From Bacteroidetes bacterium UBA2475 (GTDB taxonomy: Bacteria > Bacteroidota > Bacteroidia > B-17B0 > Aurantibacillaceae): DNA of 64,000 bases. The stretch spans positions 352,769 to 416,768 of the forward strand of contig DDPF01000003.1 in the NCBI GenBank assembly GCA_002342065.1, written 5' to 3'. Below the pieces are notes generated by a model that ran no database searches, was not told the DNA's origin, and worked only from the letters and a program-made list of their open reading frames with translations. The translations under genes and the position numbers were made by a program. Positions 23,041-32,433 of this stretch are shown here, piece by piece. Every line of letters starts with the position of its first letter. The stretch's first letter is position 1.

Positions 23041-25338
23041 TTAATTATCGGCCATACCATCCAACGCTTTTTTTGCCTCCTCATAATTAGGGTCTAATCG
23101 CAACGTCTTTTCCCAGCATTGTTTTGCTTTATCATAGGCTTTTAAATTATAATAAGCGCCTCCCAAACCATACCATGCGTGAGGATCATCGGGAACAACG
23201 ATCGTACATAAATTATAAGCTACCGCAGATTCATGGATCTTACCGGCATCAAAAGCTTCTGCCCCTCTGTTCTTTAATATAGAAGAGTAAACCCTGTAAT
23301 AATTTTGTAAATAAGGATTGTTTGGATAAAGACACTCTGCCAGCTTCCAATAATAAATGGCATCTCTATCATTATTTAATTTAAAGCTTGCTAATCCTAA
23401 ATTTAAATAACCATTTACATAACGCGGATGCAATTCAATAGCATGTTTTAAATAACCCATACCTTTGTTGAGCGCAGCTTCTTTTTTATTTTTAAATCCG
23501 CCTTCTTTTAACTCTTCATCTGTAATTTTTAACTGACCATTATAATCATTAAATAAAGTAGGGTCTTCGCCCGGCAAGGATATACCCGTGATCTCTTTCG
23601 TATCAGCAAGGTCTATCCAGCGCGCACCTGCATTACCTAAAACCAAAACAGAGTGGGGCGAAGTTTTTACATCTTTTAAAAATAAGGTCACGTCATTTTT
23701 CCAATCCCAGTTACGCTCCCAGGTTTTGCAACCACATAAAATTAAAATTACGAGTAACGAACTCATCATGACTGTTCGTTTTGCAGTAAATGAAAGAGAT
23801 TGCAATTTTTCTAAACCGGTTAACGCTAACCAGGCGATTGCAATTGCAACACCAATAGAAGCATGGAATAAAAAGCCTTCGCGCATAACAACGCCCACGG
23901 GAAAAATAAAATTGGTGACCAAAATTAAGAACGAGAAATAAGTAATAATGGCAAAACCCAAAACATGACGCTTAATTGCTAGTCGAATTCCTAAAATTAA
24001 AAGAGCAAGATTTAATACTAAAGAAATGATAAAACCAACATCTTTAAAATTACTGTACGGAATTTGCGCATAGGAATAATCACAGGTTAGTTTCGCCGGA
24101 AAAAAAGAAAGCACAAGATATTTTAACAATACAAAAACTTCAGAAGCAAATTTTTGTTCTCCACTTGCCAACAAAAATGGATTGTTCAAAAGTTCGGTGT
24201 CTGGTATGCCGGGCGCAATTTTAACCGAAACTAAGCGCATGACCATATATATAGCGCCAAAAACGAATAGGCTCAAACTTAACAGACCTAAATTAAACGA
24301 CTTGATCTTTTCTTTATCAAAAATATAAAGCGCAATTGGAACAAGGCCTAAAAGTACAATGGCATATTCTTTAGATAATAGAGCTAAGAAAAAAGCCAGT
24401 CCTGTAAATATGAGCGAGCTTATTTTTTTAGTCTCGTTATATTTGAATGAGAGCAAAAATGTAAGCGCTATAAATATCATCGAAAAAATATCTTCGCGAC
24501 CTTTTACATTAGCAACAATTTCGGTGTGAATAGGGTGAATTAAAAATATAAGGGCCGCTACAAAAGCCATGTCTTGCCTTTCTTTAAATATATACCTGCT
24601 AAACAACAAGTAAAGTAAAACACAGGCCAAAATGTAGGTCCACATATTATTAAAGTGTCTTAAAAAAGCACCTTTGGTCTGACAATCAACTTCGTTAAAA
24701 ACACCATCATGGTTCAGATCCTCAGAGGCATCGTTCTTAAAATTTTTATTTAGGTCCCAGCAAGTATTGCACTCATTAAGTTGCGCAACATTATCATTGT
24801 TCAGGTCAACAAAATCATTGTATTCATAATTTACTTTCAATGGCACAGGATCAGTGTTTCCACCACCTGACTTTTTTTTACTTATCGATGCGGGAGATGC
24901 AGGTAAATCAGGTGTTTCAATTTTACCGTTATCTAACACGCCATTCTTATTGACATCTTCCGCAAATATGTAAAAGCCGGTTCTATAAGTTCCTATTATT
25001 TCTTGCTCCAGCGCAAAACTCACAATAGCTATAGGCCGGTACCTTCCACCCTGCAATTGATCCGTGGCATTCATACGCCTGTAAAAAGCATCGTAAGCGT
25101 CTTTGGTTAAAATATCATTTATACCTGCAACGCCTTTCAAAACGTAATTGTTTTGATGAATAATAATTCCATCATCTAAAGCGTATTCGTTATATAACGA
25201 GGTGCAGTAAAAAATAATACCTATAAGCACCAAAACAAATAGTGGTTGTTTTTTATTGAAGAATGGAAAATACTTAAACGTACTTTCAGGTTGCTCAACC
25301 GGAGATTGTTCTTCGTTGTTAATTTGTTCCGTTATCAT
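23041..25338 (-). CDS. TMTC-like GT-C glycosyltransferase with TPR tail and inserted calcium-loop region
   Basis: 765 residues. Membrane part: about ten TM segments starting VLVLIGIIFYCTSLYNEYALDDGI, with the first-loop acidic pair (ALDDG) typical of TMTC/DUF1736 O-mannosyltransferase-like proteins, and GGRYRPIAIVSFALE in the second loop. C-terminal part (about 590-765): four TPR-like units (YVNGYLNLGLASFKLNND, AWYGLGGAYYNLKAYDK). Unusual: residues about 120-225 are an insertion with four D-x-N-x-D/N-like segments (DVNKNGVLDNG, DLNNDNVAQLNE, DLNKNFKND, DLNHDGVFNEVD), resembling dockerin or EF-hand calcium loops. It overlaps the one-TM protein gene upstream by 20 bases and belongs to the ECF-sigma operon. 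Confidence 0.82.
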   Translation of the reverse strand: MITEQINNEEQSPVEQPESTFKYFPFFNKKQPLFVLVLIGIIFYCTSLYNEYALDDGIIIHQNNYVLKGVAGINDILTKDAYDAFYRRMNATDQLQGGRYRPIAIVSFALEQEIIGTYRTGFYIFAEDVNKNGVLDNGKIETPDLPASPASISKKKSGGGNTDPVPLKVNYEYNDFVDLNNDNVAQLNECNTCWDLNKNFKNDASEDLNHDGVFNEVDCQTKGAFLRHFNNMWTYILACVLLYLLFSRYIFKERQDMAFVAALIFLIHPIHTEIVANVKGREDIFSMIFIALTFLLSFKYNETKKISSLIFTGLAFFLALLSKEYAIVLLGLVPIALYIFDKEKIKSFNLGLLSLSLFVFGAIYMVMRLVSVKIAPGIPDTELLNNPFLLASGEQKFASEVFVLLKYLVLSFFPAKLTCDYSYAQIPYSNFKDVGFIISLVLNLALLILGIRLAIKRHVLGFAIITYFSFLILVTNFIFPVGVVMREGFLFHASIGVAIAIAWLALTGLEKLQSLSFTAKRTVMMSSLLVILILCGCKTWERNWDWKNDVTLFLKDVKTSPHSVLVLGNAGARWIDLADTKEITGISLPGEDPTLFNDYNGQLKITDEELKEGGFKNKKEAALNKGMGYLKHAIELHPRYVNGYLNLGLASFKLNNDRDAIYYWKLAECLYPNNPYLQNYYRVYSSILKNRGAEAFDAGKIHESAVAYNLCTIVVPDDPHAWYGLGGAYYNLKAYDKAKQCWEKTLRLDPNYEEAKKALDGMADN

Positions 25339-25705
25339 AAGTTTGTTTTTTGTTTAATCCAAAAGTGTAAATGCTTGAAAGGACAGTAGAACTTTTTACT
25401 GAAGCTATATTAGAAACGTACTCACTTACATGCGCTTCATTTTTACTGGTTTTATCTTCTTTAGTGAAAAATAAAATAACGCCACCAATAACTACTGTTG
25501 CAATTACAGCATGGTATAATTTTATTTTAAAATTAAGGAATGCTGCCACCAAAGAGAAAAAGTCTTCTATCTCGCCCCTATTAGCTTTTTTGCGTGCGAG
25601 TATCTTTTTTCTCGCCTCCGCAGAAAGTTCAGGCACTTTTAAATTCAAATCCTCTAGCGACATTTTATCGCTCAGAAAATTATCCAGTTCGTTCTTGTTT
25701 TCCAT
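25319..25705 (-). CDS. One-TM protein, candidate anti-sigma factor
   Basis: 128 residues: a soluble N-terminal half rich in helix-forming residues (NELDNFLSDKMSLEDLNLKVPELSAEARKKI region), one TM segment (YHAVIATVVIGGVILFF) near the middle, and a short Ser/Asn-rich outer tail. It starts five bases after the ECF sigma stop and ends inside the TMTC-like gene, the usual place for an anti-sigma factor. No zinc-finger (HxxxCxxC) motif is present, so it is not a ZAS-type anti-sigma factor. The role is inferred from context only. Confidence 0.6.
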   Translation of the reverse strand: MENKNELDNFLSDKMSLEDLNLKVPELSAEARKKILARKKANRGEIEDFFSLVAAFLNFKIKLYHAVIATVVIGGVILFFTKEDKTSKNEAHVSEYVSNIASVKSSTVLSSIYTFGLNKKQTYDNGTN

Positions 25706-25711
25706 GGTAAT

Positions 25712-26302
25712 TTAATTTACAGGCTTAAATATTTTTAATTTTTCTTCGAGAACTTTTATTGTATAATGTAATCTTGATTTTACGCTGCCTTCAGGACAAT
25801 TTTGTATCAGTGCAATTTCACTTATTGTTTTTTCTTCTTGGTATTTTAAAATAAATGCTTCTTTTTTCTCTGTAGAAAGTTCATTTAAAATTTCTTCCAG
25901 CGTTTTTCTAAATGTTGCGGCATCTATTTTACTTGCCGAGTTTAAAAAAGCAGCATCATTAATACTTTCGTTCATGTATCTTATTTCTTCTGCACTTTCT
26001 GAAACTATTTTTTTATGCCTGTAATAATTTTTACAACTATTAGAGGCTACTGAAAATATCCAGGTCTTGAAAGAACGGCTTTTATCAAATTTTTCAGGCG
26101 CTTCAGCAATTTTTAAGAACAGGTCCTGCAAAACATCTTCGGCAAGTTCCTTATCAAAATTCAACATGCGTATAAAATAACCCAACAAACGTTTACTATA
26201 GCGCTCATAGATCTCGTCAAATGCCAATTCTTCACCGTTGCTCAAAAAGAACATTAATTCTTCATCACTTAGCAGTGAAAATTTACCGGTACTCTTTGGC
26301 AT
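25712..26302 (-). CDS. ECF RNA polymerase sigma-70 factor
   Basis: 196 residues. Region 2 (about 25-95): LAFDEIYERYSKRLLGYFI, then EDVLQDLFLKI and SRSFKTWIFSVASNSCKNYYRHKK. Region 4 (about 130-185): TLEEILNELSTEKKEAFILKYQEEKTISEIA with the helix-turn-helix CPEGSVKSRLHYTIKVLEEKL. This is the pattern of Bacteroidota SigV/RpoE-like ECF factors. It leads a three-gene operon with the one-TM protein and the TMTC-like enzyme. No ECF-type promoter was identified in front of it. Confidence 0.9.
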   Translation of the reverse strand: MPKSTGKFSLLSDEELMFFLSNGEELAFDEIYERYSKRLLGYFIRMLNFDKELAEDVLQDLFLKIAEAPEKFDKSRSFKTWIFSVASNSCKNYYRHKKIVSESAEEIRYMNESINDAAFLNSASKIDAATFRKTLEEILNELSTEKKEAFILKYQEEKTISEIALIQNCPEGSVKSRLHYTIKVLEEKLKIFKPVN

Positions 26303-26463
26303 ATATTGTTACGCGTTACAAGTCGTTTTAATTATGCTTTTGTTTTTTAATGCTATTTAATAACCTGTACACGCATAAAGAACCAAAGTTCAATTGGTTC
26401 TTAAATAAATTCAAAAATTACGCTATATGAAGGGAAAGAAAGTAAGTTTAATATATTTTAACG

Positions 26464-26991
26464 CTATTTAAAAGAGGGTCTCAAGATCTCCCAAAGCACA
26501 ATGCCAATACTAACCGATATATTTAATGAATGTTTGGTGCCAGCCTGCGGAATTTCAATAACAGCTTTGCAAGCATCTATTACTTCCTGGTCTACCCCAT
26601 ACACTTCGTTACCAAAAACAAGTGCCATTTTCTCATCGGACATAAACTTATTTAGGGGAACACTTTTGGTAGCCTGTTCAACGGCATAAATACTGTAACT
26701 TTTTTGTTTAAAAGCATCAATTGCTTCAAGCGTTGTTTTAAAATAAGACCATTTTACGGTTGATGTAGCACCCAAGGCTGTTTTTTCTATTTCTTTATTG
26801 GGAGGTGTACCGGTAACACCGCATAGAACAATCTCTTCAATTAAAAAAGCGTCGGCCGTTCTAAATGCAGACCCCACGTTGTTGAGGCTTCTTACATTAT
26901 CTAAAATTATAACAACCGCCTGCTTTTCAGCGCTTTTAAAATCGCTCACAGACATGCGATTTAGCTCTTCGTTCTTTAATTTCCGGCTCAT
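26464..26991 (-). CDS. SpoU/TrmH-family RNA 2'-O-methyltransferase
   Basis: 175 residues with the three SPOUT motifs: IILDNVRSLNNVGSAFRTAD (motif 1), ALVFGNEVYGVDQEVID (motif 2) and EIPQAGTKHSLNISVSIGIVLWE (motif 3, with the trefoil knot). It binds SAM and methylates a ribose 2'-OH in tRNA or rRNA; the target cannot be decided from sequence. Monocistronic on the minus strand, divergent from the mlaD-like gene with a 62-base gap. Confidence 0.9.
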   Translation of the reverse strand: MSRKLKNEELNRMSVSDFKSAEKQAVVIILDNVRSLNNVGSAFRTADAFLIEEIVLCGVTGTPPNKEIEKTALGATSTVKWSYFKTTLEAIDAFKQKSYSIYAVEQATKSVPLNKFMSDEKMALVFGNEVYGVDQEVIDACKAVIEIPQAGTKHSLNISVSIGIVLWEILRPSFK

Positions 26992-27053
26992 TTTGCGCTG
27001 TTTTAATCAATAAAAATACCTATATTTATCCTTTTAAAATAGATACTTTTTTT

Positions 27054-28034
27054 GTGAAGATAAGTAAAGAATTTAAAATAGGTATTGTAGTTTTATGTGC
27101 CATCGCAGCCTTTCTTTGGGGCATTAATTTTTTAAAGGGTACTAATCTTTTTTCGCACAAATATTATTTGTACGCTGTTTATCCAAAAATTGACAATTTA
27201 ATTCCGGCCAACCCATTATTAATTAATGGTTACAAGATCGGACAGGTAAATGAGATCTCTTTATTTCAACAAGACGGACAAAATAAGGTTTTGGTTAAAT
27301 TTTTATTGACCGAAGACGTTAAGATCCCAAAAAATTCAATTGCTAAAGCTATCAGTTCTGACCTTTTAGGATCGAAAGCAGTAGAAATTATTTATAGTAA
27401 CGAAACCGAATTGGTAAAAAGTGGTGATACACTTATTGCAGCCGCAGAGGAAGGTTTTAAAGAATCTTTAGATAAACGTATTGCACCCATCCAGGCAAAA
27501 GCAGAGAATTTAATTAACAGCATGGATAGTGTAATGACTGTTGTGAGTTTGATTCTAAATACAAAAACGCGCGACAATCTTGATAAATCTTTTGAGAGTG
27601 TTAGAAAAGCGATCTTAACCTTAGAACAAACTGCTTACAAATTAGACGACCTTGTTGGTTCTGAAAAAGTAAAAATATCAAGCGTACTTTCTAACTTAAA
27701 TCAAATAACCTCTAATTTAAGTAAGAATGGGCAAAAAATAGATGCCATCATTAATAACGTTAGCAGCATGACAGATAGTTTAGCAAAAGCACAGCTAAAA
27801 GATGCAATTGCCAACGCAGATAAATCTATGAAGGAATTAAATATTATGCTTGCTAAAATTAACGAAGGACAAGGAACTGCGGGTAAGTTGCTGAAGAATG
27901 ATTCGTTATATAACAACTTAAATAAATCATCAGAAGATCTTGATAAACTATTAAAAGACCTAAGGTTAAATCCTGAACGTTATATTCATTTTTCTGTTTT
28001 CGGAAGAAAATCCCGTAAACCTGTTAATCCATAA
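27054..28034 (+). CDS. mlaD: MlaD-like MCE-domain protein
   Basis: 326 residues from a GTG start. One N-terminal TM helix (IGIVVLCAIAAFLWGINFLKG), then an MCE domain (about 35-115: YAVYPKIDNLIPANPLLINGYKIGQVNEISL, then LLTEDVKIPKNSIAKAIS), then a long helical C-terminal region with many 'SLNQITSNL/ISNVSS' repeats forming coiled coils. MCE proteins bind and move phospholipids across the periplasm. No ATPase or permease partner is adjacent here, so the transporter partner must be elsewhere. Followed 9 bases later by the Fe-S membrane protein. Confidence 0.88.
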   Translation: MKISKEFKIGIVVLCAIAAFLWGINFLKGTNLFSHKYYLYAVYPKIDNLIPANPLLINGYKIGQVNEISLFQQDGQNKVLVKFLLTEDVKIPKNSIAKAISSDLLGSKAVEIIYSNETELVKSGDTLIAAAEEGFKESLDKRIAPIQAKAENLINSMDSVMTVVSLILNTKTRDNLDKSFESVRKAILTLEQTAYKLDDLVGSEKVKISSVLSNLNQITSNLSKNGQKIDAIINNVSSMTDSLAKAQLKDAIANADKSMKELNIMLAKINEGQGTAGKLLKNDSLYNNLNKSSEDLDKLLKDLRLNPERYIHFSVFGRKSRKPVNP

Positions 28035-28043
28035 AGAACAAAT

Positions 28044-29369
28044 ATGATAAGCTCGATCATCTTCGCTTTACTTTTAATTGGGGCATCCGGATATTTCGCG
28101 ATCAATGTTAAGAAGATCCGCAGAAATATTCTTTTAGGAAGAGATGTTTCTTTTGCAGATAATAAAGGTGATCGTTTAAAAACAATGATATTAGTTGCTT
28201 TTGGTCAGCAAAAAATGTTCTCAAGACCAATTCCGGCCATATTACATTTCTTTTTATACTCTGCTTTCATAATAACTCAGATAGAACTAATAGAAATAGT
28301 TGTTGATGGTATTAGCGGCAGTCACCGTATTTTCAGAGAATCACTTGGCGGACTTTACACTTTTGCTGTTAGCTTTATTGAAATTCTTTCTGTTTTAGCT
28401 TTTATTGGAACCATCGCTTTTTTAGCGAGAAGGAATTTATTAAAAGTACCACGCCTTGTAATGAATGAATTAAATGGTTGGCCAAAATTAGATGCTAATT
28501 TTATTTTACTTGGCGAGATAACATTGATCTGTTTTATTTTTATGATGAATGGAGCTGATGAAGTTTTGTATTCACGCGGCTTATCGCATGCAACAAATTT
28601 AAATGATGGTTCGTTGGGTTTAACCGTGAGCAAACATATTGGGCCATTATTATTTGGTGGCATGTCGGAAGGCGCATTACATACAGTTGAACGCATTGGC
28701 TGGTGGGGACATATTTTAATGGTGCTAGGTTTTTTAAATTATTTACCGTTCTCGAAACATTTGCATATTGTTTTAGGATTTCCGAATACATATTACTCGA
28801 ATTTAAAACCAAAAGGCGAGTTCACAACACTTGACGCTGTTACAGATGTGGTTGCTCCAAATTTTGACCCTGCTTATGTTGCAAAAACAGATCCAAATAA
28901 TCCAGTAAGATTTGGCGTTAAAGATGTCCAGGATCTTAACTGGAAAAATTTAATGGATGCATATAGTTGCACCGAGTGCGGAAGATGTACTTCTGCTTGT
29001 CCACAAAACATTACAGGCAAAGCATTATCGCCCCGTAAAATTATGATGGATACACGTGATAGGTTAGAAGAAGTTGGAAAAAATATTGATAAGAATAAAG
29101 GAACATTTGTAGATGACGGAAAATCTTTATTGGGAGATTATATCAAACATGAAGAGATCTGGGCTTGCAATACTTGTAATGCCTGTGTGGAGGAATGTCC
29201 GGTTAATATAGATCCATTAGCAATTATTGTAGAGATAAGAAGGTATTTGGTAATGGAAGAAAGTAATACCCGTCCTGAATTAAATAGCATGTTCACTAAT
29301 ATTGAAAATAATGGCGCGCCTTGGCAATTCAGTCAAGCTGACCGTGCAAACTGGATAAACGAAAGTTAA
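28044..29369 (+). CDS. Membrane-bound 4Fe-4S dicluster protein (HdrC/NarI-like electron-transfer subunit)
   Basis: 441 residues. The N-terminal half has about five TM helices (MISSIIFALLLIGASGYFAI, FFLYSAFIITQIELIEIV, FAVSFIEILSVLAFIGTIAF, NFILLGEITLICFIFMM), similar to NarI-type haem-b membrane subunits. The C-terminal half has two 4Fe-4S motifs: CTECGRCTSACPQN and CNTCNACVEECPVN. It likely moves electrons from quinol to the CCG-domain protein encoded 10 bases downstream. This pairing is common in Bacteroidota, but the redox partner and substrate are not known. Confidence 0.85.
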   Translation: MISSIIFALLLIGASGYFAINVKKIRRNILLGRDVSFADNKGDRLKTMILVAFGQQKMFSRPIPAILHFFLYSAFIITQIELIEIVVDGISGSHRIFRESLGGLYTFAVSFIEILSVLAFIGTIAFLARRNLLKVPRLVMNELNGWPKLDANFILLGEITLICFIFMMNGADEVLYSRGLSHATNLNDGSLGLTVSKHIGPLLFGGMSEGALHTVERIGWWGHILMVLGFLNYLPFSKHLHIVLGFPNTYYSNLKPKGEFTTLDAVTDVVAPNFDPAYVAKTDPNNPVRFGVKDVQDLNWKNLMDAYSCTECGRCTSACPQNITGKALSPRKIMMDTRDRLEEVGKNIDKNKGTFVDDGKSLLGDYIKHEEIWACNTCNACVEECPVNIDPLAIIVEIRRYLVMEESNTRPELNSMFTNIENNGAPWQFSQADRANWINES

Positions 29370-29379
29370 AAAACTATTT

Positions 29380-30168
29380 ATGGAGACGATAAAAGTTCCA
29401 ACAATGGCCGAGATGGTAGCTGCAGGTGAGACCCCCGAAATATTATTTTGGGTAGGTTGTAGCGGCAGTTTTGACGATCGCGCGAAAAAAATTACCAAAG
29501 CTATTGTTCGGATTTTAGATCATGTAAAAATTAAATTTGCAATTCTTGGATCGGAAGAAGGTTGTACCGGAGATCCTGCAAAGCGTGGAGGAAATGAATT
29601 TTTATTTCAAATGCAGGCTATGCAAAACATTACCGTTATGAATGGTTACAGTGTTAAGAAAATCGTTACAGGTTGTCCGCATTGTTTTAATACTATTAAA
29701 AATGAATACCCCGCTTTAGGTGGAAATTACGAAGTGGTACATCACACACAACTAGTACAGGAATTAATTAATCAGGGCAAACTAAAAGTACAAGGCGGCG
29801 AATTTAAAGGCAAGAAAATTGTTTTTCACGATCCATGTTATTTAGGAAGAGCCAATAATGTTTACGAAGCTCCTCGCGAAATAATTGAAAAATTAGATGT
29901 TGAATTGGCCGAAATGAAACGCAGCAAAGCCAAAGGATTATGCTGTGGAGCAGGCGGTGCACAAATGTTTAAGGAAGCCGAAAAAGGAACTAAAGAAGTA
30001 AATGTAGAACGTGCAGAGGAAGCTTTAGCCCTTAATCCTGATGTGATAGCGGTGGGTTGTCCTTTTTGCAACACAATGATGACCGATGGCGTAAAACATT
30101 TTAATAAAGAAGACAAAACCAAAGTACTGGATATTGCAGAATTAATAGCTACCGCCAATGATCTTTAA
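29380..30168 (+). CDS. CCG-domain (HdrB-like) Fe-S protein
   Basis: 262 residues. Two cysteine-rich CCG motifs typical of HdrB/GlpC-like subunits: EGCTGDPAKRGGNE and HDPCYLGRANN, followed by CCGAGGAQMF, and VGCPFCNTMMTDG near the end. These hold noncubane or [4Fe-4S] clusters for disulfide or quinone chemistry. With the membrane partner 28044-29369 it forms an HdrCB-like complex on the cytoplasmic membrane. Overlaps the TPR lipoprotein gene by 11 bases, so all are co-transcribed with mlaD. Confidence 0.87.
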   Translation: METIKVPTMAEMVAAGETPEILFWVGCSGSFDDRAKKITKAIVRILDHVKIKFAILGSEEGCTGDPAKRGGNEFLFQMQAMQNITVMNGYSVKKIVTGCPHCFNTIKNEYPALGGNYEVVHHTQLVQELINQGKLKVQGGEFKGKKIVFHDPCYLGRANNVYEAPREIIEKLDVELAEMKRSKAKGLCCGAGGAQMFKEAEKGTKEVNVERAEEALALNPDVIAVGCPFCNTMMTDGVKHFNKEDKTKVLDIAELIATANDL

Positions 30169-31201
30169 TTTTAATAAGAGAGTTTTTTCTTTATTTTTCA
30201 TTGCAACTATTTTAATGTTTGCACTTAGTTCCTGTAAAAATAATCCCGAACAAACAGTAACTGAAAATAAAATAGCCGATAGTTTAAGCATAAAATTAAA
30301 TTCACCCGAATTAAAAGCGGTTAACGCTGAGTTATTAAAAGATGCCGGAAACCCGGATCTGTATAACAAACGCGCCGCTATTTATATTGCTTTAAAACAA
30401 TTAACAGAAGCTGTAAATGATGCTAAACGCGCTATTAAAATGGACACTACCAATGCAAATTATTACATGACATTGGTGGACGCCTATTACGCGCAAAACA
30501 ATACGCGCTTATCAAAAGAACTTTTGGAAATAGTTGAAAAGAAGTTTCCTGATAATGTAGATGCTTTATTAAAATTATCTGAATTATATTATTTGGTAAG
30601 GCAATATCAAAAAGGAATTGACTACGTGAACAAAGCTTTAAAAATTAACGACAGGTTAGCAAAAGCCTATTATTTAAAAGGAAGTATCTATAGAGAAAGT
30701 GGTGACACTTCAAGAGCCATCTCTAGTTTAGAAACTGCAATTGAACAGGATAATAAATACGAAAATGCTTTTATTGATATTGGCGTAATGTATGCCGCAA
30801 GAAAAAATCCAATTGCCTTAGAGTATTATAATAATGCATTAAAAATAGATCCGTCTAACGAAAACACTGTTTATGCACGCGCTAAATTATTGCAGGATAT
30901 TGGCAAAATAGATGAGGCCATTATTGAGTATAAAGCCATCTTAACTAAAAATAAAAATTGCGAAACTTGTTATTACAACCTTGGCGCTATTTACCTTGAA
31001 ATAAAAAAAGATAACAATACCGCTCTTGAGAATTTTACTAATGCCATAGCGCTCAATCCAAATTCTGCACCGGCTTATTTTGCACGCGGTTACACATATA
31101 CAAAGCTAAAAGACAAAGAAAGTGCAAAGGCAGATTATAATATGTGCTTAAAGATCCAACCCAACTTTGAGGCTGCGATCCAGGCTCTAAACGAGCTTTA
31201 G
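30158..31201 (+). CDS. TPR-repeat lipoprotein
   Basis: 347 residues; lipoprotein signal FSLFFIATILMFALSSC, then about eight TPR units, e.g. DLYNKRAAIYIALKQLTEA, YYLKGSIYRESGDTSRAISS, and TCYYNLGAIYLEIKKDNNTA. TPRs mediate protein-protein contacts; here the superhelix would sit on the periplasmic face of a membrane. The start overlaps the Fe-S gene by 11 bases. No other domain. A plausible partner or assembly factor for the Fe-S complex, but that is only context. Confidence 0.85.
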   Translation: MIFNFNKRVFSLFFIATILMFALSSCKNNPEQTVTENKIADSLSIKLNSPELKAVNAELLKDAGNPDLYNKRAAIYIALKQLTEAVNDAKRAIKMDTTNANYYMTLVDAYYAQNNTRLSKELLEIVEKKFPDNVDALLKLSELYYLVRQYQKGIDYVNKALKINDRLAKAYYLKGSIYRESGDTSRAISSLETAIEQDNKYENAFIDIGVMYAARKNPIALEYYNNALKIDPSNENTVYARAKLLQDIGKIDEAIIEYKAILTKNKNCETCYYNLGAIYLEIKKDNNTALENFTNAIALNPNSAPAYFARGYTYTKLKDKESAKADYNMCLKIQPNFEAAIQALNEL

Positions 31202-31255
31202 GTCTTTTCTCCCTTATATTTTAGATTAAACCCCTTTATTTGTTGACAAAAAGAT

Positions 31256-31285
31256 TTTGCCTTCGACTTTAAAATTTTATATTTA
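31256..31285 (+). promoter_or_regulatory. Promoter of the patatin gene
   Basis: TTTG (31256-31259), 18 bases, TATATTTA (31278-31285; one mismatch to TAnnTTTG). It predicts a leader of about 15 bases to the ATG at 31307. Confidence 0.5.
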
Positions 31286-31306
31286 TAGGATATTCAAAAA
31301 AAATAA

Positions 31307-32338
31307 ATGAAGTTAGAGAGAAAAAATGTTGGCATTGCTTTACAGGGTGGGGGTGCTCACGGCGCTTTTACATGGGGGGTTTTAGATAGGCTGCTAGAAG
31401 AAGATCATCTTGTTGCCGAAGCAATGTGTGGAACAAGTGCCGGTGCAGTAAATGCAGTAACTTGTGCTTACGGTTTGCATATTGGCGGACCAGCAAAAGC
31501 AAAAGAACTATTGGAAGAAATGTGGAAAAAAATTGCACTGAGTGGTAGTTTTTTATTTAAGCCGGGCATGATGGATAAAACTTATGGTAGTGGTGATATT
31601 TATAACAGCACCGGTTACATGATGTTTAATGCTATTACACAAGTTCTCTCACCTTATAATTTTAATCCTTTTAATTACAACCCGCTTCGCGATATTTTAA
31701 CCAATATTATTGATTTTGAAGAATTGCAACGTTACAATAAAAAGAAACTTTTTATTTGCGCTACTAATGTAAAAACAAACAAAGCAAAAATATTTTCCAA
31801 TAAAGAAATTACAGTTGATGCAGTTATGGCATCGGCTTGCTTACCTTTTTTATTCCAGGCTGTTGAAATTGAAGGCCAGTTTTATTGGGATGGTGGTTAT
31901 ATGGGAAATCCTCCAATTTTCCCGATCATAACCAACACCAGTTTGCGCGATATTGTATTAGTGAAAATTAATTCAATAAATATTAACTCAGTACCAACTA
32001 CTGCAAGAGATATTGCAGATAGGGTAAACGAGATCTCATTCAACAGTAGTTTAATTAACGAGATGAAATTAATTCACTACCGTAACGAACTGATCAGGAA
32101 TGGCATCTTAAAATCAGACGATAAAATTAACCGCGAGATCTTTGTACATACCATTAGCGGATACGATGCGTTGAGTCAGCTAAGTTATAGCAGCAAGATG
32201 AACACTTCCTGGGAATTTTTATTGAACCTTAAGAACAGGGGCCGCGATATTGCAGAAAAATGGCTAACTACAGATTATAAAGAAGTTGGTTTAAAATCCA
32301 CCTTTGATATAGAAGAACATTTCTTTGATAAGTTTTAA
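31307..32338 (+). CDS. Patatin-like phospholipase
   Basis: 343 residues. The oxyanion hole (GIALQGGGAHGAFTWG), the nucleophile elbow G42-TSAG with S44, and the catalytic aspartate D195 in FYWDGGYMGNPP form the Ser-Asp dyad of bacterial patatins (RssA/YchK-like). Such enzymes hydrolyse acyl esters of phospholipids; the exact substrate is unknown. No signal peptide, so cytoplasmic or membrane-associated. Monocistronic with its own promoter. Confidence 0.9.
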   Translation: MKLERKNVGIALQGGGAHGAFTWGVLDRLLEEDHLVAEAMCGTSAGAVNAVTCAYGLHIGGPAKAKELLEEMWKKIALSGSFLFKPGMMDKTYGSGDIYNSTGYMMFNAITQVLSPYNFNPFNYNPLRDILTNIIDFEELQRYNKKKLFICATNVKTNKAKIFSNKEITVDAVMASACLPFLFQAVEIEGQFYWDGGYMGNPPIFPIITNTSLRDIVLVKINSININSVPTTARDIADRVNEISFNSSLINEMKLIHYRNELIRNGILKSDDKINREIFVHTISGYDALSQLSYSSKMNTSWEFLLNLKNRGRDIAEKWLTTDYKEVGLKSTFDIEEHFFDKF

Positions 32339-32433
32339 TTTGGCTGAAATCCTCTAAACACGCACAATTCAAAAATAAAACAGCATTTAACTTTCTTTAA
32401 ATTTTGTTACGCTAAATTTTCTTAGTTTTACTC

